Shown here piece after piece: positions 14,264-21,204 of a stretch of 33,174 bases of DNA. Made by a program: the position numbers and the translations under genes. The stretch is from an uncultured Asticcacaulis sp. GTDB taxonomy: Bacteria; Pseudomonadota; Alphaproteobacteria; Caulobacterales; Caulobacteraceae. The notes under the pieces were generated by a model. It was not told the origin of the DNA. It saw only the letters and a program-made list of their open reading frames with translations, and made no database searches. The stretch is from positions 1-33,174 of the forward strand of contig CAMLIY010000008.1 of NCBI GenBank assembly GCA_946480125.1, read 5' to 3'. The number at the start of each line of letters is the position of its first letter. Position 1 is the stretch's first letter.

Positions 14264-16194
14264 TGGACGGACCGGTCATGCGCATTCCGGTCCGTGGTCG
14301 GGTGATGCCGGGTTCCCCGGATGCGGAACGCCTGGAACGAACGTGGCGCCCCAGGCCGGGGCTTTTCGGTTGGCTGGCATCGGTCGATCACAAGGAGATC
14401 GGTCTGCGCTATATTGTGACAGCGTTCGTGTTCCTGCTTGCCGGCGGTCTGGAGGCCCTGGTTATCCGCCTGCAACTGGCGCGACCCAATGCGAGGATCG
14501 TGTCGCCCGAAGCCTATAACCAGCTTTTTACCATGCACGGCATCACCATGATCTTCCTTTATGCCCTGCCCGTGCTATCGGGGTTTTCGAACTATCTGTG
14601 GCCGCTGATGCTGGGCACGCGGGATATGGCCTTTCCGCGGCTCAATGCCTTGTCCTATTGGTTTTTCCTGTTCGCCGGCCTGTTTCTGTATGCCGGTTTC
14701 GTAGTGGGCCAGGGACCGGATGCCGGCTGGTTTAACTATGTACCCGTGTCCGGACCGGTCTTCAATCCCGGCCTCAATATCGATATTTACGCTTTGGGCA
14801 TGGTGCTGCTGGGGCTATCCACCACGGTCGGGGCGGCGAACTTTGTCGTCACCCTGTTCCGGCTACGCGCGCCCGGTATGTCGATCAATCGCGTGCCGAT
14901 CTTGGTCTGGGGCACGCTGGTCGCTTCGGTCGCCAACCTGATTGTCATTCCCGCGGTAAGTCTGGCCTTCTTTCTGCTGTGGATGGATCGCAATGTCGGC
15001 ACGCATTTTTTCGACACCGGCACCGGCGGGCAGGCGCTTCTGTGGCAGCATCTGTTCTGGGTATTCGGCCATCCGTGGGTCTATGTCGTCGTCTTACCCG
15101 CTATGGGGATAGTTTCCGATGCTCTGCCGACCTTCTGCCAGCGGCCGCTGGTCGGCTATTCCGCCGTGGCCATGTCGACGGTGGCCACCATGCTAATCGG
15201 CTTCGAAGTGTGGATACACCATATGTTCGCAACCGGCATGTCACCACTGGTGCTAGCTTTCTTCGGCGCGGCCAGCCTGTTCATCGCCGTGCCTTCGGCC
15301 ATTACGGTCTTCGCCTGGATCGCCACGATCTGGACAGGCCGCCCAAAATTCCAGGTGCCGTTCTTCTATTTCGCGGGCTTTGTTTTTTTGTTCGTCGTCG
15401 GCGGAGTCTCCGGCGTCATGACGGCGGCGGTCTCGCTCGACTGGCAACTGAACGAGACATATTTCATTGTTGCCCATCTGCATTATGTGCTGCTGGGTAT
15501 CAATGTCTTTCCGGTGATTGGCGGCCTCTATTACTGGTTCCCCAAGTTTACCGGCAGACGGACGAACAAACGACTGGGAATTATCACCTTTTGGATTCTA
15601 TTTGCTGGCTTCAACCTGGCGTTCTTTCCGATGCACATTCTGGGGCTTCTGGGCATGCCGAGGCGCATCTATACCTATGCCGAGGGCATGGGCTGGTGGG
15701 CATTGAACATGATCGTTTCGGCGGGTGCGTTTCTGTTCGCGGCCGGCATTCTGCTTTTTCTGGTTGATATGGCGATTAGCCTGCGCCGGGGACAACCCGC
15801 GGGGGAAAATCCCTGGGATGCGCCGACTTTGGAGTGGTCGGTGCCATCACCGCCACCGGCCTATAATTTTCGGGTGATCCCAATCGTCGCCAGTCGTCAT
15901 CCGCTATGGGAAGATCGCTTGCAGGACAGTCCGCAGCGCTCCGAACTGACCGATGGTTTTCCGCTGATTCATGGCCGCGAGGTGCTGGGCACCACCGCTT
16001 TCGACGCCATTCCCAATGCCATCCTGATGATGCCGGGCGACAGCCTGTTGCCTCTGTTGCTGGGCTTGTGCGCGACGATCCTGTTTGCCGCCCTGTTGTG
16101 GCATGGCTGGTTATGGGCAGGCATGGCAGCGATTCTCTGCGGGGTCATCATCATCGGCTGGCTTCGGCCGGCAAAGGTGGCCATCAATGGCTGA
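14263..16194 (+). CDS. coxN: Cytochrome c oxidase subunit I with altered proton-channel residues (CoxN-like)
   Basis: I place the start at ATG 14263, overlapping the subunit II stop; 643 aa. All redox ligands are present: low-spin haem His92 (FTMHGIT) and His407; CuB His270, His319 and His320; high-spin haem His405 (VAHLHYV); and the cross-linking Tyr274. Using the His ligands as rulers against bovine subunit I, the D-channel Glu242 position is Trp272 (FGHPWVY instead of FGHPEVY). The K-channel Lys319 position is Thr348 (PSAITVF instead of PTGIKVF), with Thr316 as Ser345. The Mg-site His368/Asp369 are Asn397/Glu398 (NETYFIVAH). The D-channel entry Asp is kept (Asp121 in RDMAFPR). The C-terminus adds a loop and two extra hydrophobic segments (about residues 590-640). 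It reduces O2 to water at the inner membrane. Confidence 0.92.
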   Translation: MDGPVMRIPVRGRVMPGSPDAERLERTWRPRPGLFGWLASVDHKEIGLRYIVTAFVFLLAGGLEALVIRLQLARPNARIVSPEAYNQLFTMHGITMIFLYALPVLSGFSNYLWPLMLGTRDMAFPRLNALSYWFFLFAGLFLYAGFVVGQGPDAGWFNYVPVSGPVFNPGLNIDIYALGMVLLGLSTTVGAANFVVTLFRLRAPGMSINRVPILVWGTLVASVANLIVIPAVSLAFFLLWMDRNVGTHFFDTGTGGQALLWQHLFWVFGHPWVYVVVLPAMGIVSDALPTFCQRPLVGYSAVAMSTVATMLIGFEVWIHHMFATGMSPLVLAFFGAASLFIAVPSAITVFAWIATIWTGRPKFQVPFFYFAGFVFLFVVGGVSGVMTAAVSLDWQLNETYFIVAHLHYVLLGINVFPVIGGLYYWFPKFTGRRTNKRLGIITFWILFAGFNLAFFPMHILGLLGMPRRIYTYAEGMGWWALNMIVSAGAFLFAAGILLFLVDMAISLRRGQPAGENPWDAPTLEWSVPSPPPAYNFRVIPIVASRHPLWEDRLQDSPQRSELTDGFPLIHGREVLGTTAFDAIPNAILMMPGDSLLPLLLGLCATILFAALLWHGWLWAGMAAILCGVIIIGWLRPAKVAING

Positions 16195-16789
16195 GACGAT
16201 CGATCTGGACAAACCCCTACCTGTCGGCAGTAAGGCGCCGCACAATACCGGCTTGTGGGGCGTCTGGGCGCTGATTGTCACCGAAGCCTCCTTGTTCGGC
16301 TATCTGATCGTTTCCTACCTTTATCTCGGCCTGATGAGCCGTCAGACTTGGCCGCCCGACGGTTCGCCCGAATTGCTGTTGCCGGGTATAAACACGGGCA
16401 TTCTCCTATTATCCAGCGGTGCTGTCGCATTGACGGAATACAGTTTGCGGCGAGGCAAAAAGCACCTGAGCCTGCTGGCCATGGGGATGGCCATAGTCCT
16501 TGGCTGTATTTTTGTCGGCATGCAGATGCATGAATGGTCGGGCAAGGGCTATGGCCCGGCGCACGATCTTTATGCCTCGCTCTATTTCACCATGACCGGC
16601 TTTCATATGGCGCACGTTGTCGTTGGTATCGTCATCCTGACCTGTCTGTTCGTCTGGATCGCCCAGGATAGAATCACCCCGGCGGGCATTGCGCCCCTGA
16701 CGATAGGGGGACTTTACTGGCACTTCGTCGACGCGGTGTGGATCGTCATTTTCAGCCTGCTCTTTGTGGAGCCGCATTTCCATGGCTGA
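16187..16789 (+). CDS. coxO: Cytochrome c oxidase subunit III (CoxO-like)
   Basis: I chose ATG 16187 (200 aa), which overlaps the subunit I stop by 8 bp; the open frame reaches further upstream only inside subunit I. The protein has five membrane segments and family hallmarks: GLWGVWALIVTEASLFGYLI (helix 1), INTGILLLSSGAVALTEYSL, MQMHEWSG around residue 114 with the conserved acidic residue, FTMTGFHMAHVVVGI around 134-148, and WHFVDAVWIVIFSLLF near the end. Subunit III stabilises the catalytic core. Its short five-helix form is usual in oxidases of this type. It sits between subunit I and the small membrane protein, all in overlapping frames. Confidence 0.9.
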   Translation: MAETIDLDKPLPVGSKAPHNTGLWGVWALIVTEASLFGYLIVSYLYLGLMSRQTWPPDGSPELLLPGINTGILLLSSGAVALTEYSLRRGKKHLSLLAMGMAIVLGCIFVGMQMHEWSGKGYGPAHDLYASLYFTMTGFHMAHVVVGIVILTCLFVWIAQDRITPAGIAPLTIGGLYWHFVDAVWIVIFSLLFVEPHFHG

Positions 16790-17189
16790 CGAAACGGAAG
16801 ATACCCCCAGGCATCCCTCGGAAGCGCGGCACAGCGTCAGCTGGTGGCGTCAGGGCGGTGGACTGCTGATTGCCCCCCTGGCGTGGATGACCTTGCTGCT
16901 GGTCCAGTTCACCATCGCCGATTTCGGTTGCGGTCGTTTTAATCCCTTCGCGCCTTGGCTGATCGCTCTGGGGATTGCCAGTATTTTAGCCGGTGGTATC
17001 GGCGGGGTGGTGGCCTGGAGCGTGTGGCGCAGTACGCGTCATGAAGCCGAGGGTGGGGAAGGTGAGGCGATCGAGGTCGGGGAAGGAAGGTCGCGCTTTT
17101 TTGCGATTACCGGCCTGCTGTCCAGCGGTATCTTTACAACGGCCAGCCTGTTCACGCTATTGGCTGTGCTTATGGTGCCACCATGCTGA
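16782..17189 (+). CDS. Small membrane protein of the alternative oxidase operon (CoxP position)
   Basis: A 135-aa protein starting at ATG 16782, overlapping subunit III by 8 bp with the same ATGGCTGA junction as at subunits I/III. Three membrane segments are visible: LLIAPLAWMTLLLVQFTIAD, then WLIALGIASILAGGIGGVVA, and a C-terminal stretch ending LFTLLAVLMVPPC. An acidic loop (EAEGGEGEAIEVGEGR) lies between the second and third. Its position matches coxP of Bradyrhizobium-type coxMNOP loci, but I cannot identify a family from sequence alone. It is probably an accessory subunit. Its stop overlaps the next gene by 7 bp. Confidence 0.65.
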   Translation: MADETEDTPRHPSEARHSVSWWRQGGGLLIAPLAWMTLLLVQFTIADFGCGRFNPFAPWLIALGIASILAGGIGGVVAWSVWRSTRHEAEGGEGEAIEVGEGRSRFFAITGLLSSGIFTTASLFTLLAVLMVPPC

Positions 17190-18463
17190 GGCTTGTCCTA
17201 TTGTGCCTAGCTTTGTGCGTCGCCACGCCTGTAGCGGCTGATCCGCTGCGTGGTGAATACCTGGCACGCGCGGGTGACTGTATGTCTTGCCATACCGCGC
17301 CGGACCATCCAGCCTTTTCTGGCGGGCGCGGACTCAAGACCCCGTTTGGTGAAATCTACGCCACCAACATCACACCGGACCGCGATACCGGCATAGGCCA
17401 GTATCGCCTGAAAGACTTCGACCGGGCGGTGCGCCGGGGCGTGGCGCGCGACGGTCATCATCTCTATCCGGGCATGCCCTATCCGTCGTTCAGTCGGATA
17501 TCCGATGAGGATATAGCTGATCTCTACGACTACCTCATGCACAGCGTAGCACCAATCCGGCAGCAAAATCGAAAGACGCATCTGCCGTTTCCTTTCAACC
17601 TGCGCTGGGGGCTCATTTTCTGGAACTGGCTGTTCAAGCCGCACTCGGATTTTAAAGTGCAGGAAGATCAGGATGTGCAATGGAACCGCGGCGCCTATCT
17701 GGTGGAAACGCTTGGTCATTGTGGCTCCTGCCATACGCCGCGCGGCCTGTTTTTCGAGGAACGCGGCATGACGGCGAAAACGTCCAGTTTCCTGACCGGC
17801 GGTACGCTGGAATACTGGCATGCCCCGACTCTGCACGGCAATACGCGCAACGGGCCGGGCGATTGGAGCGAGGCGGAACTGGCAGGGTTCCTCAAAATGG
17901 GTCATAGCCGCCGCACGATCGCTTTCGGTAGTATGGCCGAGGTGGTGGAGGTCAGTACGCAATACCTGACCGACGCCGATCGAGCGGCCATTGCCCGTTA
18001 TGTTGTCACCTTGCCGCCGCGCCAAGCGGCTTATGTGGCGCCGCCCTATCGTACCGCTGCGACCCAGGAATGGCCCGGCGCTGGCAGATATGCGCAGTTG
18101 TGCGCAAGTTGTCACGGGCCTGCCGGTGAAGGCAAGGCAGGTATTCCCGCCCTGGCCGGTAATTCCGCGCTTCAGGCCGAGGACGGTGTTTCGGTCATCC
18201 ATATGATCCTAAAAGGCGCTCGCGGACCGCAGACCCTGACCGGCCCGAAGCCCGCTGCCATGCCCGGTTTCGAGCCTGACCTGACCGATCGGGAAATCGC
18301 CGAGCTGGCGACTTTTGTACGGCAAAGCTGGGGCAATCGCGCGCCAGCGGTTACTGAAGCCGGGGTGCGGCGAGCCAGGCAGGTGTTAATAAAGGAGCCG
18401 GTCCGTGACAGGATGCCAATGTCAGGTGATTCCATCCTGGCTCGTACGTCTGGCGGGAAATGA
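17183..18463 (+). CDS. Triheme cytochrome c (alcohol/gluconate dehydrogenase cytochrome subunit-like)
   Basis: The 426-aa exported protein begins with a signal peptide (LVLLCLALCVATPVAADP, cleavage likely near residue 19). It carries three CxxCH haem motifs: CMSCH (33-37), CGSCH (180-184) and CASCH (307-311). Sequences around the first two (FGEIYATNITPDRDTGIGQY; DRAVRRGVARDGHHLYPGMP) match the cytochrome subunit of membrane-bound dehydrogenases such as AdhB or gluconate dehydrogenase. No dehydrogenase subunit is adjacent. Here it ends the oxidase operon with a 7-bp overlap, so it probably delivers electrons to the subunit II-cytochrome c fusion. Its 3' end overlaps the convergent ctaG-like gene by 42 bp. 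Confidence 0.87.
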   Translation: MLRLVLLCLALCVATPVAADPLRGEYLARAGDCMSCHTAPDHPAFSGGRGLKTPFGEIYATNITPDRDTGIGQYRLKDFDRAVRRGVARDGHHLYPGMPYPSFSRISDEDIADLYDYLMHSVAPIRQQNRKTHLPFPFNLRWGLIFWNWLFKPHSDFKVQEDQDVQWNRGAYLVETLGHCGSCHTPRGLFFEERGMTAKTSSFLTGGTLEYWHAPTLHGNTRNGPGDWSEAELAGFLKMGHSRRTIAFGSMAEVVEVSTQYLTDADRAAIARYVVTLPPRQAAYVAPPYRTAATQEWPGAGRYAQLCASCHGPAGEGKAGIPALAGNSALQAEDGVSVIHMILKGARGPQTLTGPKPAAMPGFEPDLTDREIAELATFVRQSWGNRAPAVTEAGVRRARQVLIKEPVRDRMPMSGDSILARTSGGK

Positions 18464-19183
18464 GCCGGAAACCGACCGATGGGCGATCCAGGCGCAGACG
18501 AGGACACTCATCATGGCGCCCGGCCACCACAGGATCAGTCCGCCAAGCTGCTGATCGGCCAAAGGCGTCAGAGCACCAGGGCGACCGCAAAGGGCATAGA
18601 TTGGGTAAAGATCGACGGAAGCGCTGACAAGCATTAGTCCCAGGATAATCTGTATGGGCATCACAGCTGCCGTCATCGCCATTCGGACAAAAGGTGAAGC
18701 GCCGCCTAACAGGACGGCCTGCCAGAACATCAGGCCATTGATAGCCATCGTCCAGTTCATCAGGTGATACAGATGCACATCGAGCATGGCCACGGCATGT
18801 ATGGACGGCACCAGCCAGATGGCAATCAGCCCGGAGAAAATGAGCGGGGCGGCGACCGGATGATTGAGCCACTTCAACCGGCGCAAGATCAGCGTCAGCC
18901 AGGCGGGACGCCGTATCTGCGGGCGGGCAATGATGATGAGCAATGGGCCGGCGTGATGAAGCGCCAAATGTTGAAGGCGGTGTACCCAGAACAGATGCTC
19001 GGCGAAATAATCAAGTCCCGTTTGTAGCGCCGCCCACAGCAGAGCCAAACCTGACCAAAAACAAATCTGAGGGAGGACACGCGGCGGCGGATGACAGACT
19101 ATAGCCGCAGCCCCAAAAACGAGCCAGAGCAGGGGAGAAGGCTCCCAGGGGGCTAACCAGAAGGTCAAGTCCTGCCCATTCAT
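18422..19183 (-). CDS. ctaG: CtaG-like cytochrome c oxidase assembly membrane protein (caa3 type)
   Basis: A 253-aa polytopic protein with about seven membrane helices. The caa3_CtaG family pattern is visible: DYFAEHLFWVHRLQHLALHH followed by AGPLLIIIARP (residues 58-88), with several histidines that could handle copper. Later come LYHLMNWTMAINGLMFW and the DQQLGGLILWWPGAMMS segment (about 213-229), all typical of the family. It acts in building the copper centres of the oxidase. It overlaps the Sco-like gene by 4 bp (ATGA) and converges on the cytochrome gene with a 42-bp 3' overlap. This is not the Cox11-type CtaG. Confidence 0.85.
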   Translation of the reverse strand: MNGQDLTFWLAPWEPSPLLWLVFGAAAIVCHPPPRVLPQICFWSGLALLWAALQTGLDYFAEHLFWVHRLQHLALHHAGPLLIIIARPQIRRPAWLTLILRRLKWLNHPVAAPLIFSGLIAIWLVPSIHAVAMLDVHLYHLMNWTMAINGLMFWQAVLLGGASPFVRMAMTAAVMPIQIILGLMLVSASVDLYPIYALCGRPGALTPLADQQLGGLILWWPGAMMSVLVCAWIAHRSVSGSFPARRTSQDGIT

Positions 19184-19785
19184 TGGCCAGGTCTTTGAAA
19201 TGTGTCCTGTAGCCGCGCGGAAAGCACGCGGTGAAGGGTAGCTGGCTCTTCACCGGTCCACAGGATGTTGCGGGCATGTCCCTGCCGGTCGAACACATAA
19301 ACAGCAGTGCCGTGAGTGGCCGGGAAATCCGAAAGAACCGGCCAAGCGGCGCGCAAATGGCGCGCAAAATTTCGCAATTCACTTCGGGGACCAGTCAGGC
19401 CGGTCATCGGAGACGGGTCGTAGAGATTTAGGTATGTGTGCAGGACCCGCGGTGTATCCAGTTCCGGCTGTGTGGTGACAAACAGTATCCGGACATCACG
19501 GCCGTCCGGTCCCAGGAATGCCAAGGTATCGCGCAAGACTGACAAGGTGGCCGGACACTCGCCGCCGCAGCTGGTATAACCAAAATAGACAACGACAACC
19601 TGTCCGCGATAGGTCTTTTCGGTGACACGGTTTCCGGAGTCATCCATGAGGTTGAAATGCAGGTCGGGTAAATGGCCGGCGATATCTGTGGCAGGCAGAC
19701 GGGCACAGGCGGCCATACACAAAAGACCTGCCGCCATGACCGGTGCCGCTCGCCAGAGCCGATCGGATGTCAGAGATAGGGCCAT
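19180..19785 (-). CDS. Sco1/SenC-like copper chaperone lipoprotein
   Basis: A 201-aa thioredoxin-fold protein. The N-terminus VMAAGLLCMAAC looks like a lipoprotein signal with the lipidated Cys near residue 27. The Sco signature follows: VVVVYFGYTSCGGECPATL (residues ~63-81) contains the copper-binding CxxxC, and the partner His is in ATHGTAVYVFD (~156). LPDLHFNLMDDSG precedes it, as in the family. It probably inserts copper into the CuA site of the subunit II encoded just across the operon. It is the first gene of the two-gene minus-strand assembly unit and overlaps ctaG by 4 bp. Confidence 0.87.
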   Translation of the reverse strand: MALSLTSDRLWRAAPVMAAGLLCMAACARLPATDIAGHLPDLHFNLMDDSGNRVTEKTYRGQVVVVYFGYTSCGGECPATLSVLRDTLAFLGPDGRDVRILFVTTQPELDTPRVLHTYLNLYDPSPMTGLTGPRSELRNFARHLRAAWPVLSDFPATHGTAVYVFDRQGHARNILWTGEEPATLHRVLSARLQDTFQRPGQ

Positions 19786-20042
19786 GGCGGCTCAATTAGA
19801 CACGGATCATGTAAAAATACAATGCGCCTGTATTTCATATCCTGCTTGGTTGATATCTGTCTGTGGTTACCCTGAACCTCCACCGCCGCTTCTCCCAATC
19901 TTTATATCCCGACAGTGTAACATATTTCGCCCTGATGTATGCGCGCACGGCAGTGCCGCAGGCACCTTCGGGAAATGACGGATAGGAGAGGGAAATGCAA
20001 GACAGGTTGTTGTAACCGGCGGGGAATCCGGCATAGGCGCCG

Positions 20043-20450
20043 ATGGGCGCAGTGGGCCAATACAAAGTGGGAATTTGGCTGCTGTTTGCACCTATTATCC
20101 CGTGGTCACCGAGTGCCGCGAGTATTGACAACAATACGCTGGTCGGGGCTCTGGTAATCGCGATCTCGATCTTGGTGCCGATGATGCCGGGCATGAGCCA
20201 TGACGGCATGATGGATGAGAGTGATATTCCGCCCGGCTGGACCTATTCGCCATCGACCTATGGCCAGAGATTGCCGATCATCGCGCTCGGACTTGTGAGG
20301 CTGTTCATTGCCCGTTACCTGACGGCTTATCAGATGGGGCTGACGGCCTATGCCTGGGACGTTCTTCGGCCATGGGTCTTTGCCTCCTTGTCTGTAAATA
20401 AGGCGGTAAACCTGGAGCTCGTGACCTGTAAAGTCATGAGCAAGTTGTGA
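20043..20450 (+). pseudogene. Broken SPW-repeat/VKOR-like membrane protein gene
   Basis: The frame 20043-20450 encodes VGIWLLFAPIIPWSPSA, then ALVIAISILVPMMPG and IPPGWTYSPSTYGQRLPIIA, followed by ARYLTAYQMGLTAYAWD. This resembles the SPW-type membrane segment and PPGW.YNPS.W.QRLPI..RYLAAYQLG region of bacterial VKOR-related membrane proteins. Two frame changes are visible. Before VGIWLL the expected WAQWAN lies in the next frame (around 20044-20062). After AWD the expected PFFG continues in another frame as FFGHG (around 20361-20375). Downstream sequence then hits stops. I read this as a decayed gene; family recognition is moderate. Confidence 0.45.
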
Positions 20451-20498
20451 GGAATGGGTGAAAACCTGCATTAAGACACAGTTTGTGCGAAGACCCGA

Positions 20499-20981
20499 TC
20501 AGCGCGCTTCTTCTGTCGATCCGCGTTGCAGTGCCAAGTCTGTCAATTCGTCTTCCGACACAAAACCGTCTGCATTGGCATCTGCGGCGTCAAATACCGT
20601 CTCCGTCACGGCCAACATTTCGGGCAGGCTGACCGAACCGTCGCCGTCGATATCCATCACCTGAAATCTCGCCTGCACCAAGGCGGCGGTTTGATCGGGA
20701 GAGTTTGATATTTTGAGCGCTGCCACATCGTTCATGGCGACCGTCAGCATCTCAGTTGAACTGATGGTCTGGCTTTGGTCGGCATCGATCGAGCCGAACA
20801 TGTTCAGAGCGGCGCCAGCGCTTTCCTTGAGGCTGATACGGCCATCATGGTTTCGGTCCTGCATCTGGATCGTTTTGTGGGCAATTGCACGGGCAACCTG
20901 GGTCGCTTCGTCCGCCTGTGCGGCCATTGGTAGGCCCAGAAGGGCGATAGCCCCGAAACAAATGCTGATAAGGGACCGCAT
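20499..20981 (-). CDS. Exported EF-hand calcium-binding protein
   Basis: I chose the ATG at 20981 (160 aa) over longer frames because it gives a signal peptide, RSLISICFGAIALLGLPMAA, cleaved near AQA-DE. The mature chain has four EF-hand loops: DRNHDGRISLKE, DADQSQTISSTE, DIDGDGSVSLPE and DANADGFVSEDE. The first, third and fourth have canonical D-x-(N/D)-x-D-G spacing; the second has Ser in place of Asp at position 5. It should bind calcium in the periplasm or outside. It has no operon partner and is divergent from the UvrA-like gene. Confidence 0.85.
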   Translation of the reverse strand: MRSLISICFGAIALLGLPMAAQADEATQVARAIAHKTIQMQDRNHDGRISLKESAGAALNMFGSIDADQSQTISSTEMLTVAMNDVAALKISNSPDQTAALVQARFQVMDIDGDGSVSLPEMLAVTETVFDAADANADGFVSEDELTDLALQRGSTEEAR

Positions 20982-21204
20982 GGCCGCCTCCACTAATACT
21001 GAAGCGCCACGAATACATACGACAACATCAACTTTCGATGCCTTGTGGTGGGGCGAAATAATCAGGTGACGGCAAAATCGGTCCATAGCGCGGGAATAGG
21101 TGGAATAGAGGCACCTGCTGCCATATGGAGCGCTGTGTGATCGGCATTCCACCGTCGGTCGATTTTAATATCGAATGTTTACACAGATAAACTGACAGTG
21201 CCGA

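Noticed and set aside
14979..15767. A 262-codon plus-strand frame inside the subunit I gene
   Set aside because: It is Arg/His-rich, out of frame with all oxidase ligands, and has no Shine-Dalgarno.
17207..18202. A 331-codon minus-strand open frame opposite the triheme cytochrome
   Set aside because: The plus strand carries three CxxCH motifs and a signal peptide; the antisense frame has no motif and is a GC-rich shadow.
19989..20050. A short stretch reading QVVVTGGESGIG, like the Rossmann loop of a short-chain dehydrogenase
   Set aside because: Only about a dozen residues fit and no further dehydrogenase sequence follows; probably chance or a tiny scar.
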